From: Erysipelotrichaceae bacterium
Lineage (GTDB): Bacteria > Bacillota_I > Bacilli_A > Erysipelotrichales > Erysipelotrichaceae
Assembly (NCBI GenBank): GCA_009773735.1
Contig: WSYG01000016.1
Span: forward strand, 1 to 37,968
Direction: 5' to 3'
DNA: 37,968 nt
This document shows, in pieces, positions 1 to 7,915 of the stretch (position 1 is its first letter; every line of letters begins with the position of its first letter). The position numbers were made by a program, and so were the translations under genes. The notes beneath the pieces were generated by a model. It saw only the letters and a program-made list of their open reading frames with translations. It was not told where the DNA came from and searched no databases.

Positions 1-382
1 CGGTCGATTTGGTAGCTTCGGCAAGGATCTTACTAAAACCACTGCCATAGAAAATATTGTCTCCCAGCACCATCGCACAACTATCGTCGCCGATGAACTC
101 TTCACCCAATATGAATGCTTGAGCCAATCCATCTGGTGAGGGTTGTACTTTGTAGGATAAATTGATTCCGAATTGGCTTCCATCTCCCAATAAGCGCTCG
201 AAATTTGGAAGGTCTAACGGCGTCGAGATAATCAAGATATCCTTGATTCCCGCCAACATGAGTGTCGATAACGGATAATAGATCATGGGCTTGTCATATA
301 CCGGTAAAAGTTGTTTCGATGTTACCATCGTTAACGGATATAAACGTGTTCCAGCCCCACCTGCCAAGACAATTCCTTTCAT
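1..382 (-). CDS. rfbA: Glucose-1-phosphate thymidylyltransferase RfbA/RmlA, 5' part only
   Basis: This enzyme makes dTDP-glucose from dTTP and glucose-1-phosphate, the first step of dTDP-L-rhamnose synthesis in the cytoplasm. About 127 N-terminal residues are visible and the rest lies left of the window. The signature [11 protein letters not shown] follows the start, then [11 protein letters not shown] and the metal-binding GDNIFYG, all typical of RmlA. The start is supported by GGAGA just upstream at 386-390. The partner genes rfbC, rfbB and rfbD are about 33 kb away at the other end of the window on the same strand. It lies 97 bp downstream of the flippase gene and appears to have its own promoter. 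The identification is secure. Confidence 0.95.
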   Translation of the reverse strand, partial: MKGIVLAGGAGTRLYPLTMVTSKQLLPVYDKPMIYYPLSTLMLAGIKDILIISTPLDLPNFERLLGDGSQFGINLSYKVQPSPDGLAQAFILGEEFIGDDSCAMVLGDNIFYGSGFSKILAEATKST

Positions 383-402
383 AACATTCTCCTTTTTTTT
401 TT

Positions 403-431
403 ATTGTACACTATTCGCAAAACTATGAAAA
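403..431 (-). promoter_or_regulatory. Probable sigma-A promoter of rfbA
   Basis: On the minus strand, TTTTCA (426-431) and TACAAT (403-408) are separated by 17 bp and lie about 20 bp before the rfbA start. The -10 box is good and the -35 box is weak (4 of 6), so this is a candidate only. Confidence 0.45.
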
Positions 432-478
432 GCCAAGTCAGGTCAGATTTTTAGAAATCCAAAAACTGAGTTATTTTT

Positions 479-1903
479 TTATGTACTGACTTTCATCATA
501 TGAACAATTTCATTGATCGCATGCTTTAAGCTCTTTCGTTTCGTGATCAAGTAGATCACATAGAGCAGTGTAAAGACAAGCCAACCATCGAGTGGATTTA
601 AGACCAAGCTTGAGATCACAAACCCGATTGTCATTAATGCTTCCTTGACTATTTCGATGCGAATGTCGATGCCCAGTTTATGCGTGATCCAAAGCTCGGA
701 TAAGATACAACGCGTCGCAAGCAAAACTAAGATTGATACGATCGATAATTCGAGATTGTGCAACACGATTGTGGATATAATCGTTAATATCACACTCAAA
801 GCCAAGGTAATGACATTAAAGTGTAATAACTTTGCCTCTGCGCGGATTGTCTTAAAGAAGGTATTGACCAATAATGACATCAGTCCTTCATAAACAACAA
901 TCGGAAAGATAATCGCCATATACTTGATACTTTCAGCATAGTTGGGTAACCACTGCAATAAGAGATAACGTAATGGATTGAAGAAGATCAAGACTCCAAG
1001 CAGAAACGGCGACAAGAGGTTACGAATCAGTTGATAAATATCAGCCAGATCCTCGTGTTTTGCGCGTCTAAGTAAGGGATAAATAACGATTCCTACTGTG
1101 GTAATGAACACCATCATTAAGTTTGAGATACTGATTGTCAAAGATACTTTTCCAAACGTCGCGATATCCCACGACCGTTCAATAAAGAACCTTACTACAC
1201 CCATGATCAAAAGGCTGGCAATGGTTGCAAACATCAATTTTACTCCGACAGAAATATTTTTTCTCATTTCGGAAAATGTAAAAGTAAATGATTTCAATTT
1301 TGCAAACGCAATCTCACGACAAGAAAACATTGTGAAAACCAAAGTTATTCCCCTTGCTAATAACTCTGCGTAGATCAGATATCGGTAATCTCGAACTCCC
1401 AACACCAACATGATTACAAGGATAACCGCATAAAGAACTCGATCTAAGATTGTTAATTTAGAAAATTCTTTTATTCGGTTTGTGGCTTGTAGAACAAAAA
1501 ACAAAAAGTATCGAACATTCAGAATAAACATTGAGAATACGCTCATAAGGATGATGAAATTACGTTCAACATCCGTGATCCAAAGTAAGGTCATAAGGAT
1601 GATCATGATTCCAATTAAAAGCTCAAAAATAATCAACATGTAGAACTGTGAAAAGAAAAGTTTCTTATCCAGTTGTTTATAGTCCTGTCCACCATATCGA
1701 AGATAAATTCCATCATTCCATCCAAAATGTAAGAATCCTACAAAGGAAGTATAAAAAGCATAGAGTTGCCAGTATCCGTATTCTTGCACTCCGAACAGTT
1801 TTGGAACCACTAAAATGACAATCGTAGAAATTGCTAGTGATAATATATTGGAAGTGACCGTATAAAGAATACTTTTTGCGAAATGCCTCGCTTCCTTATT
1901 CAT
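479..1903 (-). CDS. Wzx-type polysaccharide flippase (first of two)
   Basis: A 474-residue integral membrane protein of the MOP/polysaccharide transport family. It is expected to move undecaprenyl-pyrophosphate-linked repeat units across the cytoplasmic membrane. It begins with a short basic stretch (MNKEARHFAK) followed by about 12 to 14 hydrophobic segments along its whole length, the usual size and layout of Wzx. AGAGGGG upstream of the ATG supports the start. It follows the polymerase gene by 21 bp on the same strand and is probably co-transcribed with it. Substrate specificity cannot be read from the sequence. A second flippase at 11024-12286 has no obvious similarity beyond the fold. 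Wzx assignment is confident; the glycan it carries is unknown. Confidence 0.85.
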   Translation of the reverse strand: MNKEARHFAKSILYTVTSNILSLAISTIVILVVPKLFGVQEYGYWQLYAFYTSFVGFLHFGWNDGIYLRYGGQDYKQLDKKLFFSQFYMLIIFELLIGIMIILMTLLWITDVERNFIILMSVFSMFILNVRYFLFFVLQATNRIKEFSKLTILDRVLYAVILVIMLVLGVRDYRYLIYAELLARGITLVFTMFSCREIAFAKLKSFTFTFSEMRKNISVGVKLMFATIASLLIMGVVRFFIERSWDIATFGKVSLTISISNLMMVFITTVGIVIYPLLRRAKHEDLADIYQLIRNLLSPFLLGVLIFFNPLRYLLLQWLPNYAESIKYMAIIFPIVVYEGLMSLLVNTFFKTIRAEAKLLHFNVITLALSVILTIISTIVLHNLELSIVSILVLLATRCILSELWITHKLGIDIRIEIVKEALMTIGFVISSLVLNPLDGWLVFTLLYVIYLITKRKSLKHAINEIVHMMKVST

Positions 1904-1924
1904 TTCGGTCCCCTCTTTTAGTAA

Positions 1925-3379
1925 TCATTTTTGATTTTTCCCAAAAGTGACACTACTTGCGAGAAACATCAAAAATGTTGATCCAAAATAGAGATACGGG
2001 ACAAAATCGGACATCCAGGGCAAGAAGAAGCCTAACGCGATCGGAATCAAACATATTCCTAAGGCTATATTACTGAAGATGCCCCCTATGCTTTTTTGAT
2101 AATTTTCAATCATGCCAAACAAAAAACTCCAAAGCATCATTAAGAAGATAACCCCAAAAAGCCCGAAATCGAGATATGCCGATGTAATCAGATTAAATGA
2201 GTTTAAATGAGGCAAGACTTGCAGTTTTACAGAATCTTTCTCAGCTTCTTCAATCCACTCATTCAGTTGAGGATTACGCAACACAACGTTGAAAGGTCTA
2301 ACTTGCCAAACTCCATAAGTATAATGTTCCGTCTTCTCCACGACGGAATTGAAGTTGTCATGACTTACCGTAAGATAGGAATACAAAAATGCGACCGAGG
2401 CTGAAATAACGTATTTCTTTCCTTCCAAAGGAATATCCTCAGGATCAACACATTTAAGAGAGTCTGGATTGGTCTTATCAGGACAGACTTCAATTTCCTT
2501 TGGTTGAAAAAAGAAGGCCAATTGGGTGTTTGAAAATCCACGTAAATAAGAACCGAGAAAATAGATGCTCACCATCAATGTTAAGCAAATCACCAAAGGT
2601 TTGAACCGGCGCTTCTCAAAGACGTTATAAACGACAGCCGTAAAAATAAACATTGTGTTCAAGAATGTACCGCGCTGAACCAACAAGATTGGCAATAAGA
2701 AGTTTAATACAATAATGTTCATCCAAAGTAAATGTCTTTTCGTCTTAGATAACGTCAATCTTTTAATGCAGTAGTATGAAAGTCCAACACTAGCAAGACT
2801 TGCGACATAGAAAATTTGAAAGCGGGTATAAAAATCATAATAGGCACTTGTTGAAGATCCAATAGTAAAGAAAGGGATATATCCTTTGATCAAAACATTT
2901 GCAATAAAGGACAAAAATCCAATGGTGGATGCTGTCATCGCAATCCAGAAAAGTCGCTCCTCTTTTACAACAAGCGGTTGCTGATTTCGCATGATGCTCT
3001 TCGATATTCTTCTAAACGCTGTTAGAACAGGATAAAATACCCTCGCGCTTAGGTCGTTTGCAAGTACAAAAACAACATGAGCGACCGATAGACTGAGCCA
3101 AGTAGCAAATGTCCAATTCACTTGATATTTGAGTAAACTTAACTGAGATAGTCCAATCGTTACCATCCAAACTCCAGAAAACACACCTTTGAAATCAAGC
3201 AAATTTACTTGTTTACGTAGAGAAAACCAAAGATAGAAAAACAAACCGGACAAGACTAAAAAACCGGCAGAAAAGACGTTATTCTGCTGTCTAAAGTAGT
3301 ATGCCGCCATATAAATCAAGAATATTACGACGCTTGTAAGTGCGCTGAGTTTAATCGTATTGTCTCGCGTTTTCATCAT
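1925..3379 (-). CDS. Wzy-type oligosaccharide repeat-unit polymerase
   Basis: A 484-residue multispanning membrane protein with roughly a dozen hydrophobic segments and one large hydrophilic loop at about residues 285-390. This is the layout of O-antigen/capsule polymerases, which join lipid-linked repeat units on the outer face of the membrane. Sequence conservation in this family is low, so the call rests on topology, length and the flippase gene right behind it. GAAGGGA precedes two adjacent ATG codons and either could be used. The upstream gap to the next gene is 96 bp. Other multispanning glycan enzymes such as a ligase remain possible, but neighbours favour a polymerase. It is the only polymerase-like gene in the window. 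Confidence 0.75.
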   Translation of the reverse strand: MMKTRDNTIKLSALTSVVIFLIYMAAYYFRQQNNVFSAGFLVLSGLFFYLWFSLRKQVNLLDFKGVFSGVWMVTIGLSQLSLLKYQVNWTFATWLSLSVAHVVFVLANDLSARVFYPVLTAFRRISKSIMRNQQPLVVKEERLFWIAMTASTIGFLSFIANVLIKGYIPFFTIGSSTSAYYDFYTRFQIFYVASLASVGLSYYCIKRLTLSKTKRHLLWMNIIVLNFLLPILLVQRGTFLNTMFIFTAVVYNVFEKRRFKPLVICLTLMVSIYFLGSYLRGFSNTQLAFFFQPKEIEVCPDKTNPDSLKCVDPEDIPLEGKKYVISASVAFLYSYLTVSHDNFNSVVEKTEHYTYGVWQVRPFNVVLRNPQLNEWIEEAEKDSVKLQVLPHLNSFNLITSAYLDFGLFGVIFLMMLWSFLFGMIENYQKSIGGIFSNIALGICLIPIALGFFLPWMSDFVPYLYFGSTFLMFLASSVTFGKNQK

Positions 3380-3475
3380 TTTCCCTTCATCGGATTTTGA
3401 TACATGAGTATTTTACTTCAGTGTGGGTGTAAATACAAGAAATAGTAGGAATTTTTCTTTCAAAGCAAGGTCGAA

Positions 3476-4320
3476 TCAATCTTTATTTTGCATAACCTGA
3501 ATGGCATAAAATAGAAAAAACATCGACCGGTGAGAAATGCTTAATTTTAAAGCTCGTTTCATAAGTACACTGCAACAAAACGTTCTCCGAATGGACCATT
3601 TTCGACAAAAATAAACAAAATCCTTCGCATAAATCATGAACCTCGTTTTATCTTTGATGAACGTGGATATTTGATCACCTGAAAACTCTTGCCGAATGGT
3701 ACTCTTCATCTGCACCACTTGCTGTAAGCGGTTATTTGTGTAGAGTTGCATGAAAATATCATAATCAACCATGTCTAAGAAGATATGCTCGTCATACCGC
3801 AATGATTTTACTAATCCAACACTCCACATAAGCCCTGAGTTGATGCAACCTAGGTACTCGATACCGCTCATGTGAAAATTCGCAGTATAATCACGGCGAA
3901 GGATTATCGGTGATATTTCCCCTTGTGCTGAGATTACATTCGGACAATATACGTCCTCGTGAGGTGTGCATTGTGATATTTTCAACACTTCATCAAGATA
4001 ATCAAATGGAAGATGGGTATCTTGATCAAGTGTAATCATCCAATTTCCAAAATCAGGATTTTCCAATATCATATCTAGTCCAAGATTATATGCTTTGCTT
4101 AAGCCAAGATTTTTACCTTTTGAAATGTATCGAATGTTATTTCTAACAGAGAAATCATGATTGTTTTGAATCACTATCTCCTGGGTCGAATTATCGATAA
4201 CGATTACATTAAAATGATCAGAGTGCTCACGGATCGAAGGATCGAATTATATGCGTTTGAATTCTCAATCAATGATTGATAGACTACAAGGATAACACTA
4301 ATTCGAGCTTGTTCATCCAT
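3476..4320 (-). pseudogene. Family-2 glycosyltransferase (rhamnosyltransferase-like) with N-terminal frameshift
   Basis: The intact reading frame (3476-4174, 232 residues) carries WMITLDQDTHLP, the metal-binding region typical of GT2 rhamnosyltransferases, but lacks the GT-A N-terminus. That N-terminus is present upstream in another frame: the ATG at 4318-4320, 3 bases after the preceding gene, opens DEQARISVILVVYQS and runs to a TAA at 4204-4206. The downstream frame is open from 4246 and reads FNVIVIDNST, the usual second GT-A strand. Restoring one T in the AATTCG at 4244-4248 joins the two halves into a normal enzyme of about 280 residues. It is either a real disruption or a one-base assembly error. 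It should act on cytoplasmic lipid-linked sugar, and L-rhamnose is made by this locus. Confidence 0.8.
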
Positions 4321-4322
4321 CC

Positions 4323-5045
4323 TTATTTCCTCGTTCTGGGGTAAATATATATCAGCAAAAGCGCGCAATAAATTCGCTTAATGAGTCGATGTAGTGGCGA
4401 AAATTGAGATTTCGTTAATCCACCTGAGGATGCATTGGATTGATGTCTTCGATAGTCCACCAATGGCTCTTGGATCAATTGAACGTTGAAATAACATTCT
4501 GCTACAATCGCGATCCAATAGTCATGCGCACAAAGTTGACTATTTGCTGGAAATGGTAATGCTACGTCAAGCACCTTACGACGAAATGCCATACAAGCTC
4601 CGATATAACGAGTTTTTAAAAAATTCTCAGCGAATCCTTTTTGTACTCCCGAATGCATAAAATGCGAGACGATTATTGGAGATAAGTTCTCATCAACCAC
4701 TCTGGCATCTGAAACCGAAAAATCACAAAGTTGTAGTGCCGCCATTGTGACCGTAACCTTATTTTCGTGCCAAACATCATCTTGATCACACAAGAAAATG
4801 TAATCGCCTTTCGAATGTCTCAGAGCATTTTCGAAATTTCGAGTGTATCCTCGGTTTGTTACTTCGTTCATGAAAATCCGAATGCGTGGATCCTGTAATT
4901 TTCGAATGTTCTCGATCGTTTTATCGCTGGAGTTATCATCCGATACGATGACTTCGTCTCCTGGTCCAAGCTGAGATAGAATTGACTCAAACTGAGCATT
5001 GATATACTTTTCTCCATTATACGTTGCCATACATACCGAAATCAT
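4323..5045 (-). CDS. Family-2 glycosyltransferase
   Basis: A 240-residue GT-A enzyme predicted to add one sugar to the growing lipid-linked repeat unit on the inner membrane face. The N-terminus MISVCMATYNGEKY is the nucleotide-sugar strand. SDDNSSDKT at about residues 35-43 and LCDQDDVW near residue 86 are the metal and donor-binding motifs, and CAHDYWIA near residue 172 fits the acceptor/base region. The DQDDVW form is common in capsule and rhamnan glycosyltransferases. The C-terminus ends in a short hydrophobic stretch that may hold it to the membrane. It is followed after 2 bases by the frameshifted glycosyltransferase, so the two were one operon. Donor sugar is not predictable. Confidence 0.88.
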   Translation of the reverse strand: MISVCMATYNGEKYINAQFESILSQLGPGDEVIVSDDNSSDKTIENIRKLQDPRIRIFMNEVTNRGYTRNFENALRHSKGDYIFLCDQDDVWHENKVTVTMAALQLCDFSVSDARVVDENLSPIIVSHFMHSGVQKGFAENFLKTRYIGACMAFRRKVLDVALPFPANSQLCAHDYWIAIVAECYFNVQLIQEPLVDYRRHQSNASSGGLTKSQFSPLHRLIKRIYCALLLIYIYPRTRK

Positions 5046-5060
5046 TGTTTCAATCTCCTA

Positions 5061-5594
5061 TCAAACTGTCACCCAGCGTGAAGTCTCAAAATCATATTGC
5101 TTGATGACTTTGGCTGGTACTCCTGCAGCAATCGTATAGGCAGGGATATCACGATTTATGACACTATTTGCACCTATGATGCACCCATCACCGATGGTTA
5201 CACCCGGTAAAATCACGACATTCTCGCCAACCCAGACATTGTTTCCGATTTTGACCGGATACGAGATAAGCGGACGCGATGCAGGAGGTATCGATGGATT
5301 GGTATGTTCTCCTTCTCCTTTGATTATGCCATGATCGGTATCGCTGATAAAAATCTTGGACGCGAATAAACAATTTTCTCCGATCGAAACGGATTGATGC
5401 GCCACAATGTGAACGTTATCCCCAATTCTTACATTCTCATTGATCCTAAGGGTTATATCCATTCCTTTAGGCAAATCAATTCGACATGCATGTCCGGTTG
5501 TGAAGCCCTTCTTTAAAGAAAGCGACTTCTTTCCTCGTAGATAAAACGGCAAACGGATCAAACGGACCCATTCTAGAAGTCCGTATTGGCTCAT
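5061..5594 (-). CDS. Hexapeptide-repeat (left-handed beta-helix) O-acetyltransferase
   Basis: A 177-residue acetyltransferase that probably moves acetyl from acetyl-CoA to a sugar hydroxyl of the glycan. Imperfect hexapeptide repeats (IGDNVHIVAH, IGENCLFASK, IGNNVWVGEN, IGDGCIIGAN) build the beta-helix, and SDTDHG with H as likely base plus the ending AGVPAKVI are hallmarks of the WbbJ/maltose acetyltransferase group. I chose the ATG at 5592-5594 because AGGGAGGG sits 2 bases upstream of it. An in-frame ATG at 5627 would add 11 residues that overlap the decayed IS30 gene and has no ribosome site. The gene thus begins right at the edge of that relic. Confidence 0.85.
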   Translation of the reverse strand: MSQYGLLEWVRLIRLPFYLRGKKSLSLKKGFTTGHACRIDLPKGMDITLRINENVRIGDNVHIVAHQSVSIGENCLFASKIFISDTDHGIIKGEGEHTNPSIPPASRPLISYPVKIGNNVWVGENVVILPGVTIGDGCIIGANSVINRDIPAYTIAAGVPAKVIKQYDFETSRWVTV

Positions 5595-5639
5595 AACCCT
5601 CCCTTGTTCTGCGATTATATTTCGCAAATCCCACCGATA

Positions 5640-6065
5640 GTTCGATACAGTGCTTTAGCTTAGACTCGTTTTTGAGATTTATAGATACCAATTTCAATAG
5701 CGCGACCAACGAAATGTCTTGAGACAACTTCTCCACTTGGATCTTCTGTTTCGCATACTGGATGAATCCTTCAACTTTAAGCAGTTTATATCGGGGGTTA
5801 CACGATTCTCTGTGCTTCTCATAAACAATTGACCTGTTTCTGCATAATAGTCTTCCTAGTTGATAGGCTTACCGTTGACGAGTTTCTTTTGAACGGTAGT
5901 TCTTCGTTTAACTTCACTATTGATCGACTTGTGACTTCGTCCTAATTCCTTAGCGATGAATCGATTGGATTTATCAAGCAGTTTCCAAGTCTGAATTTCT
6001 ATATGTTCTGTATAGGTTAAGTGATGCCCTTTTACTTGACTCTTTGTATCATTGAGGTGCATCAT
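5640..6065 (-). pseudogene. Decayed IS30-family transposase, 5' half
   Basis: The frame from 6065 encodes about 69 residues with the IS30 N-terminal helix-turn-helix: HLTYTEHIEIQTW, then FIAKELGRSHKSINSEVKRR. It hits a TAG at 5860-5862, after which the same frame goes on with EDYYAETGQLF. A frameshift follows, then another frame reads YEKHRESCNPRYKLLK and IQYAKQKIQVEKLSQDIS. A further shift gives GRAIEIGIYKSQKRV, a stop, and ALYRTIGG near 5640. These blocks are in the order expected for the first 200 or so residues of IS30-type transposases. The DDE catalytic core is absent. At least two frameshifts and two stops show that it is dead. It separates the acetyltransferase from the acyltransferase-3 gene. 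Confidence 0.85.
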
Positions 6066-6185
6066 TCATGGTTCCCTATCTCTAAGGTTTCGTAACTCAA
6101 TGAACCTCGGATTCTGTGCATGATGCCTTTAATTTTATCTATTGGACGACTTCATATAATAATTAGCTATAAATTCATTTTTAAC

Positions 6186-7277
6186 TTATGTCAAAAAGAT
6201 TTTTTTCAGTTTATGTGTACAGAAATTCCAGAGCCATTTACCAATATTGCCAATCAATAGACACAGAGAAACTTGGATGACGACGGCAAAACAATATATC
6301 ACATAGAGGTTCACGTTACTGGTGCGACCGATATAAAGCGGCATGACATAGCGGGCTAAAGCAAAATGATTCAGGTATACTAGCATGCTGATTTTGCCCA
6401 AAAAGGTGGTGATCCTGCAAGACAATAGACGCGCGGATATGGTCTTATTGCTAAGGGTTATCGTTAATGCGATAAAGATAAGCAAGATTTGGACGAAATC
6501 ACTCTGTCCATTTTCCAGTCGGCTCATCAAAAAAAAGATCAAAACATAAAACAGGACTTCAATCAAGCTAAGAATTCCTGTTGCCAGACGTGACAATTTG
6601 ATGTTAGCGCCCATTTCCGTCAAGCGGTAAAGGAAAGCGCCCAAAGAGATACCTGCGATACCTCTCAAGAAACCAGCGGTCAAAGGACCAATTAGCGGTT
6701 CCATGATGACAAAGGAAACTCCATACTTAAAGCTGATTTGACCATAAATGAACAAAGCCAACAAAGGTGCAATTACATTAAGGTAGAGATCTCTGCGTTT
6801 AAGTAAAATTGGGTAAAGAATAAACATAGAGAGATACATAGCAGACAAATACCAAGCAACCCCGGTTGGAGTAAAGGCATTGTAGTTGAAGACTTGTAAA
6901 GGGATGACTTCCCATATGGTTGAGACAAAGTTATTGGCCATCTGGGTCAAGCCAGATTTATTGGCCCAATTTATCATGATGAACCCAAAAGCAATGGCTA
7001 CGATGTAATATGGAAACATTGCGACATATTTATGCCAAACGAACTTGAGGGTTTTTTCTCCGGCGCCGGAATCGGTATTGATGATGTCTTTTCGAGACGA
7101 GACCACCATATAAAACCCGCTGAGTATAAAGAAGAATTCAACAGCCATGACCCCACTGGGAAAGAAAGTGCCATTTCCAAAAGGCATCAGTTGCCAATTC
7201 CAATGAATGACCGTGATTGGAATAATAAATAAGAAGCGTAATAATTCTATTGCACCATTCTTGTTGTTTTTTACCAT
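6186..7277 (-). CDS. Acyltransferase-3 family membrane protein (OafA/WecH-like)
   Basis: A 363-residue protein with about 10 membrane segments spread over its length, as in the acyltransferase-3 family that moves acyl groups (often acetyl) onto surface sugars. The N-terminal LLRFLFIIPITVIHW contains the conserved Arg (residue 14) and His (residue 25) implicated in catalysis, and AVEFFFILSGFYMV matches the family's second conserved segment (FFxxSGF). No C-terminal SGNH domain is present. With the hexapeptide enzyme at 5061 this gives two potential acylation activities. The flanks, 120 bp to the IS30 relic and more than 600 bp to the next gene, suggest it stands alone. Acceptor sugar is unknown. 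Confidence 0.87.
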   Translation of the reverse strand: MVKNNKNGAIELLRFLFIIPITVIHWNWQLMPFGNGTFFPSGVMAVEFFFILSGFYMVVSSRKDIINTDSGAGEKTLKFVWHKYVAMFPYYIVAIAFGFIMINWANKSGLTQMANNFVSTIWEVIPLQVFNYNAFTPTGVAWYLSAMYLSMFILYPILLKRRDLYLNVIAPLLALFIYGQISFKYGVSFVIMEPLIGPLTAGFLRGIAGISLGAFLYRLTEMGANIKLSRLATGILSLIEVLFYVLIFFLMSRLENGQSDFVQILLIFIALTITLSNKTISARLLSCRITTFLGKISMLVYLNHFALARYVMPLYIGRTSNVNLYVIYCFAVVIQVSLCLLIGNIGKWLWNFCTHKLKKIFLT

Positions 7278-7861
7278 ACTAATCCACTAGTCCCTTTCTA
7301 ACTGCCTTATCAAGTTTAATCGACTGTATTATATCAAGAAAAGTGCCGCTTTCAAAGTGTAAGAAATACTTTAGATCCTATGATCAACACTCAATAAATG
7401 TAGGGATCTCCGAAATAAAACATAAACATTTCAAATCCATGGCGTTGGTGTTGGTAGATAATACAACAATGTTGATTCACTGATTGAATAATCGGATACT
7501 CATCAGTGATTTTATCGAAATATTCGATTGACATATATCTTTGCATTTGATGATCAAATAAGTGCTATTGGCACAACTGTATACAAAACCGATAACCACG
7601 AATTGATATACCATCCTGAAAGCATAAAAGCGGCTGTAAAAATAAACTATATAATAATAACATTTCGAATTTTGATTTTGAGGAAATTGGGATAAGAAGA
7701 CGTCGTAAAGTGTCGATCTGAATTCTAGAAGCACAATAATGATTGACAAAAACGCTAAATCCAGACTCTTCAAGACCAGCGTTGTGAATGGCACAAAAAC
7801 TACGCTCAGCTACACGGTCACCAAGTTTATTTTCAAAAATGAATTTACATGACTATGAGTC
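7278..7861. other. Gene-free stretch with possible coding relics
   Basis: No intact gene is recognised here. A minus-strand open frame at 7477-7794 (105 codons) has no recognisable domain, no clear ribosome site and unusual composition (rich in Y, F, C and S). Short protein-like stretches appear in unrelated frames, for example a plus-strand run near 7545-7645 and a minus-strand run near 7385-7470. I read it as decayed sequence of unknown origin. Confidence 0.4.
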
Positions 7862-7895
7862 AAAAAAGACAAATTCGACGATGAACTTGTCTTTT
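7862..7895 (-). terminator. Rho-independent terminator of the GT39-like gene
   Basis: Read on the minus strand, AAAAGACAAGTTC and GAATTTGTCTTTT form a 13-bp stem with one G-T pair around a 6-base loop, ending in a T-run. It lies 20 bp past the stop codon at 7916. Confidence 0.8.
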
Positions 7896-7915
7896 CATTG
7901 GTAATGGGTCTTGTG

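Noticed and set aside
5476-5736. Minus-strand open frame of 86 codons overlapping the acetyltransferase start
   Set aside because: Its first half is a shifted frame of the IS30 relic and the second half is a shadow of the acetyltransferase.
7477-7794. 105-codon minus-strand frame as a real gene
   Set aside because: No family match, no ribosome site, odd residue composition, and no conserved features.
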